A stretch of DNA of 64,000 bases from Pseudomonas fluorescens (GTDB taxonomy: Bacteria; Pseudomonadota; Gammaproteobacteria; Pseudomonadales; Pseudomonadaceae): assembly GCF_902497875.1 (NCBI RefSeq), contig NZ_CABVHY010000025.1:42693-106692 (forward strand). The letters run 5' to 3'. Every line of letters starts with the position of its first letter. The stretch's first letter is position 1. The position numbers were made by a program, and so were the translations under genes. Shown piece after piece: positions 57,873 to 64,000 of the stretch. A model generated the notes under the pieces. It made no database searches and was not told where the DNA came from. It was given only the letters and a program-made list of their open reading frames with translations.

Positions 57873-58895
57873 ATGATGTTCGCTCTCATGCAAAGCACCC
57901 GCCTTGAATCGCTACACCTGAGTGTCGACCCGGTGACCGGTTTGAAGGCGGTGATTGCTATCCATTGCAGCCGTCTGGGACCTGCCCTTGGCGGCTGTCG
58001 ATACCTTGCCTACCCCGACGATGAAAGTGCCGTGGCGGATGCCGTGCGCCTGGCCCAGGGGATGAGTTACAAGGCTGCCTTGGCCGGACTGCCTCAAGGC
58101 GGCGGTGTAGCGGTAATTATTCGACCGGCCCATGTCGAAAGCCGTTCCGCATTGTTTGAAGCCTTCGGCCGCTGCGTCGAACAGCTCGACGGTCGTTATA
58201 TCACCGCCATCGACAGCGGCACCTCGGTTGCCGACATGGATTGCATCGCCCAACAAACCCAACATGTCACCAGCACCACTGCAGCGGGCGACCCTTCGCC
58301 GCATGCTGCCATGGGGGTATTCGCCGGAATCCGCGCCACCGCCATCGCCCGCCTGGGCATCGATAACCTCGAGGGCCTGCGGATTGCCGTTCAGGGCCTG
58401 GGCAATGTCGGTTTCGCGCTTGCCGAACAGTTGCATGCCGCCGGTGCCGAACTGCTGGTCAGCGACATCGACCCGGGCAAAGTACAGTTGGCCATGGAGC
58501 AACTCGGTGCCCACCCGATTGCCAATGAATCACTGCTCAGCACCCCCTGCGACATCCTCGCGCCTTGTGGCCTGGGCGGCGTGCTCAACAGCCACAGCGT
58601 CGCCCAGTTGCGCTGCGCGGCGGTAGCGGGTTCGGCAAACAACCAGCTGACCAATCTGCAGGTCGCCGATCAGCTGGAGAACCGCGGGATTCTGTACGCG
58701 CCGGATTACGTGATCAATTCCGGCGGGCTGATTTACGTCTCGCTGAAACATCGCGGCGAGGAGTTGCCGATCATTACCGCGCATCTGTCGAAAATCGGCG
58801 CGCGACTGACCGAAGTCTTCGCCCATGCCCAAGCCGAAAAACGCTCCCCGGCGCGGGTGGCGGACGAGTTGGCGGAGCGCCTGCTGTACCGTTAG
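57873..58895 (+). CDS. Leucine dehydrogenase-like protein with altered catalytic lysine
   Basis: A 340-residue Glu/Leu/Phe/Val dehydrogenase. Family segments are HCSRLGPALGGCRYLAYPDD, GMSYKAALAGL with the substrate-binding Lys67, and the Rossmann site RIAVQGLGNVGFALAEQLHA. In the active-site motif, which normally reads GGGK, the sequence is GGGVAVI, so the catalytic lysine position is Val79 (codon GTA at 58107-58109). Known homologues deaminate branched-chain amino acids to 2-oxo acids. Placed in front of a 2-oxoacid dehydrogenase operon, as in P. aeruginosa. Whether this copy is active is doubtful. Confidence 0.88.
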   Translation: MMFALMQSTRLESLHLSVDPVTGLKAVIAIHCSRLGPALGGCRYLAYPDDESAVADAVRLAQGMSYKAALAGLPQGGGVAVIIRPAHVESRSALFEAFGRCVEQLDGRYITAIDSGTSVADMDCIAQQTQHVTSTTAAGDPSPHAAMGVFAGIRATAIARLGIDNLEGLRIAVQGLGNVGFALAEQLHAAGAELLVSDIDPGKVQLAMEQLGAHPIANESLLSTPCDILAPCGLGGVLNSHSVAQLRCAAVAGSANNQLTNLQVADQLENRGILYAPDYVINSGGLIYVSLKHRGEELPIITAHLSKIGARLTEVFAHAQAEKRSPARVADELAERLLYR

Positions 58896-58977
58896 GAGCC
58901 GATATGTTTCAGAGCCCGGCGTCACAAGCGCGGGGCTTATCAGCTTCACGCTTATCCGGCGTGCAAGGAGCTGTGCC

Positions 58978-60075
58978 ATGCCTCGTAACACGGTCGACCT
59001 TCCCTATACCCGTTATTTATCCCCCGATGGCCAACTGCTCGGTGAGCTGCCTGCCTGGGCGGATGATTTTAATCTGCTGACGCGCCTTTACCGGCAGATG
59101 GTACTGACCCGCCTGTTCGATCAGAAAGCGGTCGCCCTGCAACGTACCGGACGCATCGGCACCTACGCGCCGACCCTGGGTCAAGAGGCGATCGGCGTGG
59201 CGGTCGGCAGCCTGATGCACGCCGAAGATGTGCTGGTGCCGTATTACCGCGACACCGCCGTGCAATTGATGCGCGGAGTGCGGATGGAAGAAATCCTTTT
59301 GTACTGGGGCGGTGACGAGCGCGGCAGCCACTTTGCCGAGCCCGCGGTGGCTCAGGACTTTCCCATCTGCGTGCCGATTGCGACCCAGGCGCTGCATGCT
59401 TGCGGTGTCGCCAGCGCGTTCAAGATCCGCGGCGAACACCGGGTGGCGGTGACCACCTGCGGCGACGGCGCCACCAGCAAGGGCGACTTTCTCGAGGCCC
59501 TTAACGTGGCGGGCGCCTGGCAGTTGCCGGTGGTGTTCGTGATCAACAACAACCAGTGGGCAATCTCGGTGCCGCGCCGGATTCAGTGCGGTGCGCCGAC
59601 CCTGGCGCAGAAGGCGATCGGCGCCGGGTTCCATGGCGAACAGGTTGACGGCAATGACCTTCTGGCAGTCTATGACCGTGTGCAAGTCGCGCTGGAGCGG
59701 GCGCGTCACGGCAAAGGCCCGGTGTTGCTGGAATGCGTGAGTTATCGCCTCGGCGACCACACCACCGCCGACGATGCCACGCGCTATCGTCCCGCCGAGG
59801 AGGTCAAGCACGCCTGGCTCGAAGAACCGATCAAGCGCCTGCAAACCTTCATGGCCGGGCAGGGCGTCTGGGACGAACGTCGCGAGCAGGCGCTGATCGC
59901 CGAGTGTCAGGGGCTGGTGCAACGCGCTGTGGATAACTTCGACGCGGCCGGTCATCAAGCCCCAGAAACACTGATGCAATACGTCTACGCACAATGGCCG
60001 GCAGTCCTGGGCGATCAGCGCGAATGGTTTCTCGAACGGGCAGCCCGGCGCGCGCGAGGAGGGGCTCATGAGTGA
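58978..60075 (+). CDS. 2-oxoacid dehydrogenase E1 component, alpha subunit
   Basis: A 365-residue thiamine diphosphate enzyme subunit. The ThDP motif is TCGDGATSKGDFLEALNVAG ... INNNQWAIS, followed by YRLGDHTTADDATRY. It resembles branched-chain 2-oxoacid and pyruvate dehydrogenase alpha subunits. With E1 beta and E2 it decarboxylates a 2-oxo acid to an acyl-CoA. Substrate identity is not certain, but the leucine dehydrogenase-like neighbour argues for branched-chain acids. It overlaps the beta gene by 8 bases. Confidence 0.92.
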   Translation: MPRNTVDLPYTRYLSPDGQLLGELPAWADDFNLLTRLYRQMVLTRLFDQKAVALQRTGRIGTYAPTLGQEAIGVAVGSLMHAEDVLVPYYRDTAVQLMRGVRMEEILLYWGGDERGSHFAEPAVAQDFPICVPIATQALHACGVASAFKIRGEHRVAVTTCGDGATSKGDFLEALNVAGAWQLPVVFVINNNQWAISVPRRIQCGAPTLAQKAIGAGFHGEQVDGNDLLAVYDRVQVALERARHGKGPVLLECVSYRLGDHTTADDATRYRPAEEVKHAWLEEPIKRLQTFMAGQGVWDERREQALIAECQGLVQRAVDNFDAAGHQAPETLMQYVYAQWPAVLGDQREWFLERAARRARGGAHE

Positions 60076-61054
60076 CGCTAAAGTCAGCCTGCTGGAAGCG
60101 GTGAATCTGGCCCTGCATCGAGCCATGGGCGAAGACGAAAATGTCATTGTTCTGGGCGAAGACGTCGGCGTGAACGGCGGGGTGTTTCGCGCCACCCAAG
60201 GGCTGCGGGACAGCTTTGGCTTCAAGCGGGTAATCGACTCGCCGCTGGCCGAAACCATGCTCGGCGGGCTGGTGATAGGCATGGCCGCCCAAGGCCTGAA
60301 ACCGGTGGTGGAGATCCAGTTCATGGGTTTTATCTACGCCACCATGGAGCACCTGGTGTCCCACGCCAGCCGCATTCGCAACCGCACACGAGGGCGGATC
60401 ACCTGCCCGATGGTGCTGCGCTCCCCGATGGGTGCCGGGATTCGTGCACCCGAGCATCACAGTGAAAGCACCGAGGCGCTGTTCGCGCATATTCCGGGGC
60501 TGCGAGTGCTGATCCCCTCATCGCCGGCCCGGGCCTATGGCCTGCTGCTGGCGGCCATCGATGATCCGGATCCAGTGGTGTTTCTCGAGCCGACCCGACT
60601 CTACCGAATGAACCCGCAACCGCTGGTTGATGACGGCAAACGCCTGCCCCTCGATAGCTGTTTCACCTTGCGCGAAGGCAGCGATATCACGTTGATCAGC
60701 TGGGGCGCCAGTGTCATGGAAACCCTGCAGGCCGCTACCGCACTGGCTGAGCAGGGCGTGTCGGCGGAAGTGATCGACGTCGCCTGCATCAAACCCCTGG
60801 ACCTCGACACGCTGGAAGCTTCAGTACGCAAGACCGGCCATTGCGTGATCATCCATGAAGCACCGCGCTCCTGCGGGGTTGGCGCGGAAATCGCTGCCAG
60901 CCTCTACGAACGGGCGTTGCTGGAATTGCAGGCGCCAATTCTGCGGGTTACCGCGCCGGATATCCCGCCACCGCTGTATCGGCTCGAGCAACTGTACATC
61001 CCCAGCGTTGAAGACATTCTTCACGCCTGCGATAGCGTGCTGAATTTCGCCTGA
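60068..61054 (+). CDS. 2-oxoacid dehydrogenase E1 component, beta subunit
   Basis: A 328-residue transketolase-like beta subunit. ENVIVLGEDVGVNGGVFRAT at the N-terminus, the DSPLAE catalytic segment, QFMGFIYATMEHLVSHASRI, and C-terminal ISWGASVMETLQAATALAE. It forms the heterotetramer with the alpha subunit. Confidence 0.94.
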   Translation: MSDAKVSLLEAVNLALHRAMGEDENVIVLGEDVGVNGGVFRATQGLRDSFGFKRVIDSPLAETMLGGLVIGMAAQGLKPVVEIQFMGFIYATMEHLVSHASRIRNRTRGRITCPMVLRSPMGAGIRAPEHHSESTEALFAHIPGLRVLIPSSPARAYGLLLAAIDDPDPVVFLEPTRLYRMNPQPLVDDGKRLPLDSCFTLREGSDITLISWGASVMETLQAATALAEQGVSAEVIDVACIKPLDLDTLEASVRKTGHCVIIHEAPRSCGVGAEIAASLYERALLELQAPILRVTAPDIPPPLYRLEQLYIPSVEDILHACDSVLNFA

Positions 61055-61070
61055 GCCCGAGGAGGGAGTG

Positions 61071-62180
61071 ATGAAATATTTCAAACTGCCCGATCTGGGC
61101 GAAGGTCTGCAGGAAGCGGAGATCGTCAAATGGCACGTCAAGGTCGGCGATACGGTCAAGGCCGATCAATTGCTGGTCTCGGTGGAAACCGCCAAGGCAC
61201 TGGTGGATATCCCCGCGCCCTATGACGGCGTGGTGGCGAAAACCTACGGCGCTGAAGGCGATATCCTGCACGTCGGCGAGCCCTTGCTCGGATATGAAGG
61301 CGAGGCGGATGCAGGCACGGTGGTCGGGCGCCTGGAAGGGGGTGGCAGCCGCCAGGACGATCAGTTTTTCGTTGGCGCTGCCCCCTCGACTCGCGAACAC
61401 ATGGCCACCCGTGCCACCCCTGCGGTGCGGCAACTGGCCCGGCAACTGGGCGTCGACTTGAGCGAGTTGAGCGGTTCCGGCACGGACGGCCTGATTACCC
61501 GTAGTGACGTCGAGGGGGCATCGCGGACCGAGCGCGAAAAATTCGGCGGCGAGAAGCTGCGCGGAGTACGTCGCAGCATGGCGCTGAACATGGCCAGGTC
61601 CCACGCCGAAGTGGTGCCGGTGACGATCTTCGGCGATGCCGACTTGCATCGCTGGGGCCAGGCCCGGGATCCGTTGATTCGCCTGGCCAAGGCCATGGCT
61701 GCCGCCTGTGCGCTGGAACCCGTATTGAACAGTGCGTTCGACGGCAAGTCGCTGTCGATCAAGCAGCACCAGACACTCGATCTGGGCATCGCCGTGGACA
61801 CACCGGACGGTTTGTTCGTGCCGGTCCTGCTCGATGTCGGCAAGCGTGCGTCGGCCGACCTTAAAGAGGGCATGAATCGATTGCGCGCCGACGTACAGGC
61901 GCGCTCGATACCGCCCCAGGAAATGATGGGCGCGACCCTGACCCTGTCCAATTTCGGCACCTTGTTCGGGCGCTACGCCAACCCGGTGGTGGTGCCGCCA
62001 CAGGTGGCAATTCTCGCCGCCGGCGCCATTCGCGACGAACCGGTCGCGATGAACGGCAAGGTTGTGGTGCATCCGATCCTGCCGCTGTCGCTGACCTTCG
62101 ATCACCGGGCGGTGACTGGCGGCGAAGCGGCGCGGTTCTTCAAGGCGCTGGTCGAAGCCCTGGAAAAACCTGAGGATTAG
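61071..62180 (+). CDS. 2-oxoacid dehydrogenase E2 acyltransferase
   Basis: A 369-residue protein: one lipoyl domain (Lys42 in SVETAKALVDI), a peripheral-subunit-binding domain (ATPAVRQLARQLGVDLSELS) and a catalytic domain ending LSLTFDHRAVTGGEAARFF. The usual catalytic HRxxDG is HRAVTGG, with Thr in place of Asp. This variant occurs in a subgroup of E2 proteins. No E3 gene is adjacent, so a lipoamide dehydrogenase from elsewhere must serve. Confidence 0.92.
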   Translation: MKYFKLPDLGEGLQEAEIVKWHVKVGDTVKADQLLVSVETAKALVDIPAPYDGVVAKTYGAEGDILHVGEPLLGYEGEADAGTVVGRLEGGGSRQDDQFFVGAAPSTREHMATRATPAVRQLARQLGVDLSELSGSGTDGLITRSDVEGASRTEREKFGGEKLRGVRRSMALNMARSHAEVVPVTIFGDADLHRWGQARDPLIRLAKAMAAACALEPVLNSAFDGKSLSIKQHQTLDLGIAVDTPDGLFVPVLLDVGKRASADLKEGMNRLRADVQARSIPPQEMMGATLTLSNFGTLFGRYANPVVVPPQVAILAAGAIRDEPVAMNGKVVVHPILPLSLTFDHRAVTGGEAARFFKALVEALEKPED

Positions 62181-62203
62181 AACTTTTCCTGCAGCCATTA
62201 AAA

Positions 62204-62230
62204 AGGCCCTGAGTCAGTGACTCAGGGCCT
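62204..62230. terminator. Terminator shared by the E2 gene and yebG
   Basis: Perfect stem AGGCCCTGAG / CTCAGGGCCT with loop TCAGTGA. The T-run is on the minus strand (TTTTTAAT), so it serves yebG best. Confidence 0.9.
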
Positions 62231-62249
62231 ATTCAATTCGGGGTGTTGC

Positions 62250-62627
62250 TTACTTCGCGGGCTTGGCGGCTTTCGCGGCTTTCGCGGGCTTGACGGGCTC
62301 AGCTGTTTCGGTTGCTTCAACCGGTTCGGCTGCTTCAGTCACTTCAGGCGCTTTAACCGGTTCAGGTGCTTCAGCCGGCACATTGAGTAACTCGGACAGG
62401 GCGTCCGGTTGGCTCTTGAATGCCTTGGCGAACACATCGCGATTTTTCGCCATGTAGATCCCGGCTTCTTCCACTTGCTGCTCGGTCAGCGACGGAACGG
62501 CTTTTTGCAACACTTCGGCCAGCAACTCGGCCAGTTCGAGCATTTTGTCATGACGGTCAGCTTCGGCTTTATCCATGAACAAACGCTCCAGATCTCGGCT
62601 GCTGCGGTATACCACTTCGACGGCCAT
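62250..62627 (-). CDS. yebG: YebG-family SOS-induced protein
   Basis: A 125-residue protein. The N-terminal 65 residues match YebG (MAVEVVYRSSRDLERLFMDK AEADRHDKMLELAELLAEVL), and the C-terminal 45 residues are a low-complexity Ala/Pro/Glu then Lys/Ala tail (PVKPAKAAKAAKPAK). YebG is a DNA-damage-induced protein of unknown action. A perfect LexA box lies 45 bases upstream. Confidence 0.92.
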   Translation of the reverse strand: MAVEVVYRSSRDLERLFMDKAEADRHDKMLELAELLAEVLQKAVPSLTEQQVEEAGIYMAKNRDVFAKAFKSQPDALSELLNVPAEAPEPVKAPEVTEAAEPVEATETAEPVKPAKAAKAAKPAK

Positions 62628-62671
62628 TTACCACCTCACATGCCTTCACGATAAGTTGTCTTTTGCGACTA

Positions 62672-62687
62672 CTGTATTTTTATACAG
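62672..62687. promoter_or_regulatory. LexA (SOS) box of yebG
   Basis: CTGTATTTTTATACAG fits the CTGT-N8-ACAG consensus exactly with an AT-rich core. Confidence 0.92.
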
Positions 62688-62780
62688 CTAAAAGCATAAG
62701 CGAATCCCGCCGCTTTGGGTAGTGGCTTTTCAATGTAGCTGTGTTTTAGGGTTTGTCAGGTAGACCGTGTTGCCTGCACC

Positions 62781-62937
62781 CCTGTAGGAGCGAGCTTGCT
62801 CGCGATGGACTCAAGGACGGCGCGTTTATTCAGAAAGCACGCGTTATCGTTAACCTCCATCGCGAGCAATCGAGCGTCGACCGGCTGCTCCTACAAGATC
62901 GACGCAAGACCTGTGGGAGCCGGGCTTGCCCGCGAAA
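62781..62937. repeat. REP cluster upstream of yebG
   Basis: CTGTAGGAGCGAGCTTGCTC, an inverted degenerate partner ending CTGCTCCTACA near 62896, and a third unit CTGTGGGAGCCGGGCTTGCC at 62911. This fills most of the 514-base gap between yebG and the next gene. No coding region is seen in the rest. Confidence 0.8.
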
Positions 62938-63141
62938 GCGACCTGTCAGACGACTAAGATTTTGCGCGAACTCATCGGAAACTTCCCGCAGGCTGTGGCG
63001 GTTTGTATGAACTGGCGGGAGATTGGCTGCATCGATAATCTTTGAATGTCACTGCAAATTCAGTGACAGGGCGTAGGAACCCTTTAAATACCGGGACTCA
63101 TTCGCGTCGATGCTTGATTGATGCATAACCAGAGCTCTCAA

Positions 63142-63456
63142 ATGAAAACACTGACACCCGATCCACCCTTTTCCACCGCCCCCACCCATCGCTACATGCC
63201 TCTCACCAGCAACGACTGCGATATCCCGACCCTGTTCGTCGACACCCTGGCGCCACTCGATGTGCTGCAGGACGCTGCCGATTACCGCATCCGCGCCGTC
63301 ACTCAGTTGATGGAAAACCTGGCCATGCGCGAGGAAATTCGTACCGATGCGGTGATCCTCCAAGACTTCGCCCGGCTCTGCGCCATTGCACTGCGCGATG
63401 GGTGTGATCTTCTGGATGTGCTCGGTCGGCGGTTGCAGGCGCAGATCTCGAAGTAG
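63142..63456 (+). CDS. DUF6124/DUF3077-like small protein
   Basis: 104 residues from ATG 63142 (MKTLTPDPPFSTAPTHRYMP). An in-frame ATG at 63121 is an alternative. The opening 'TPDPP' and the helical second half (LDVLQDAADYRIRAVTQLME, AIALRDGCDLLDVLGRRL) match a family of small proteins abundant in pseudomonads with no known function. Confidence 0.72.
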   Translation: MKTLTPDPPFSTAPTHRYMPLTSNDCDIPTLFVDTLAPLDVLQDAADYRIRAVTQLMENLAMREEIRTDAVILQDFARLCAIALRDGCDLLDVLGRRLQAQISK

Positions 63457-63465
63457 GCACAAACC

Positions 63466-63492
63466 TTGTGGCGAGGGGGCTTGCCCCCATAG
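63466..63492. repeat. Single REP core at the IS boundary
   Basis: TTGTGGCGAGGGGGCTTGCC is a half-REP of the GTGGCGAGG type whose inverted partner is missing. The transposase gene begins immediately to the right. Confidence 0.65.
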
Positions 63493-63495
63493 GCG

Positions 63496-64000
63496 CTAAC
63501 CAAATCTCTCGCTCCATAGCTCATCTTGCTGGTATCCCCGCTTTTTTCGCGGGGATTCGCGCAGTGCACGACTGAAGTAATCCCATTTCTCAAGACACGT
63601 AAACAACGACAAGCGGGGACTGATCACGCTACAAAGCAACCAATGGATAAAGGCCATTTCACGCCAGCGACAACGCCTCTGAGCCACGTTTTCTTGAATG
63701 CCCCTCGCTCTCGACAGGGGAAAAATGCTCGCCTGTGGCGATCAACCGCTCAATAAGGCAAGCCACTAATAATTTCCCTTGCAGCCAGGCTTTCGCGCCT
63801 TCCGGGTTTTTCTTTCTCAAGCGCGATAACCCTAGCAATGACTTCATCCGCTTGAACGCCAACTCCACCTGCCAGCGGTGCCGATAAAGGGCCAAGACCT
63901 CTTGCGCACTCAGGCAGTCCAAGGTCGTGACCACCACAACGTAGCCTGCTGCCTCCACTGTCTGTGATTGAAGCTGCTTCTGTTTTTGCTTTTTTTGTGC
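63496..64000 (-). pseudogene. IS4-type transposase, C-terminal part, frameshifted and cut by the window edge
   Basis: The right part reads VVVVTTLDCLSAQEVLALYR, RHRWQVELAFKRMKSLLGLS and RLRKKNPEGAKAWLQGKLLV, which is the conserved Y-x(2)-R-x(3)-E-x(6)-K region of IS4-family DDE transposases with the catalytic Glu. It stops at 63659. The expected C-terminus (RRCRWREMAFIHWLLCSVIS ... RESPRKKRG) follows in another frame to 63496. A one-base shift near 63680 explains this. The N-terminal DD residues are beyond the window. Confidence 0.8.

Noticed and set aside
62781..62937. Spaced repeats resembling a short CRISPR array
   Set aside because: The units are REP palindromes in alternating orientation with unequal spacing, and no cas gene is present.

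Overview
The window is chromosomal DNA of a Pseudomonas species, most likely of the P. fluorescens/P. putida side of the genus. The evidence is gene order matching the known Pseudomonas arrangement lptA-lptC-kdsC-kdsD | mlaFEDCB-ibaG-murA-hisG-hisD-hisC ... algW-nif3-cysD-cysNC, GC-rich codon use, and many Pseudomonas-type REP palindromes (cores like GTGGGAGCGAGCTTGCTCGC, GATCGCAGCCTGCGGCAG and GTGGCGAGGGAGCTTGC). No tRNA, rRNA or CRISPR array was seen.

Layout. 1-5.6 kb: envelope biogenesis, with LPS export and Kdo synthesis genes on the minus strand facing the Mla phospholipid-transport operon. 5.7-10.6 kb: ibaG, murA and three histidine genes. 10.7-13.6 kb: a TonB-dependent receptor with a frameshifted DUF4198 gene. 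13.6-18.7 kb: algW, a Nif3-family gene and the sulfate-activation genes cysD/cysNC. 18.6-20.2 kb: a low-GC islet bracketed by two diverged copies of the cysNC terminator plus the 3' end of an acyltransferase gene. 20.1-32 kb: acyltransferase, pta, slyD, gpx, an OYE reductase, a glycosyltransferase, cysZ, trxB, and the pterin set folX-folE-folM. 32.3-35.2 kb: a probable blue-light module, with a B12-independent MerR/LitR-type regulator, a PilZ-like protein and a short LOV photoreceptor that keeps the photoactive Cys53 and Gln116. 35.3-41.7 kb: a flavodoxin, LysR + LrgA/LrgB pair, aldolase/hydrolase pair, an SDR and an AmpDh-type amidase. 41.8-43.3 kb: AT-rich decayed DNA with a coiled-coil gene fragment. 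43.3-51.7 kb: DUF1302/DUF1329 pair, a GHL10-like protein, a MalT-like LuxR regulator and a small unknown gene. 51.7-56 kb: hmgR/hmgA-fahA-maiA (homogentisate breakdown). 56-62.6 kb: methyltransferase, SirB1-like gene, leucine dehydrogenase-like gene with a branched-chain/pyruvate dehydrogenase-type E1a-E1b-E2 operon, and SOS gene yebG. The right edge is a degenerate IS transposase next to a REP.

Functional links. Tetrahydromonapterin made by FolE-FolX-FolM is the known cofactor of phenylalanine hydroxylase in pseudomonads, and the hmg cluster completes the breakdown of the tyrosine that enzyme makes. The LOV protein and the MerR regulator are probable partners, because the regulator lacks the B12-binding histidine that would let it sense light alone. 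The points most worth a second look are the light module, the bracketed islet, the leucine dehydrogenase whose catalytic lysine codon reads valine, and the decayed bacteriocin-like region beside the amidase.
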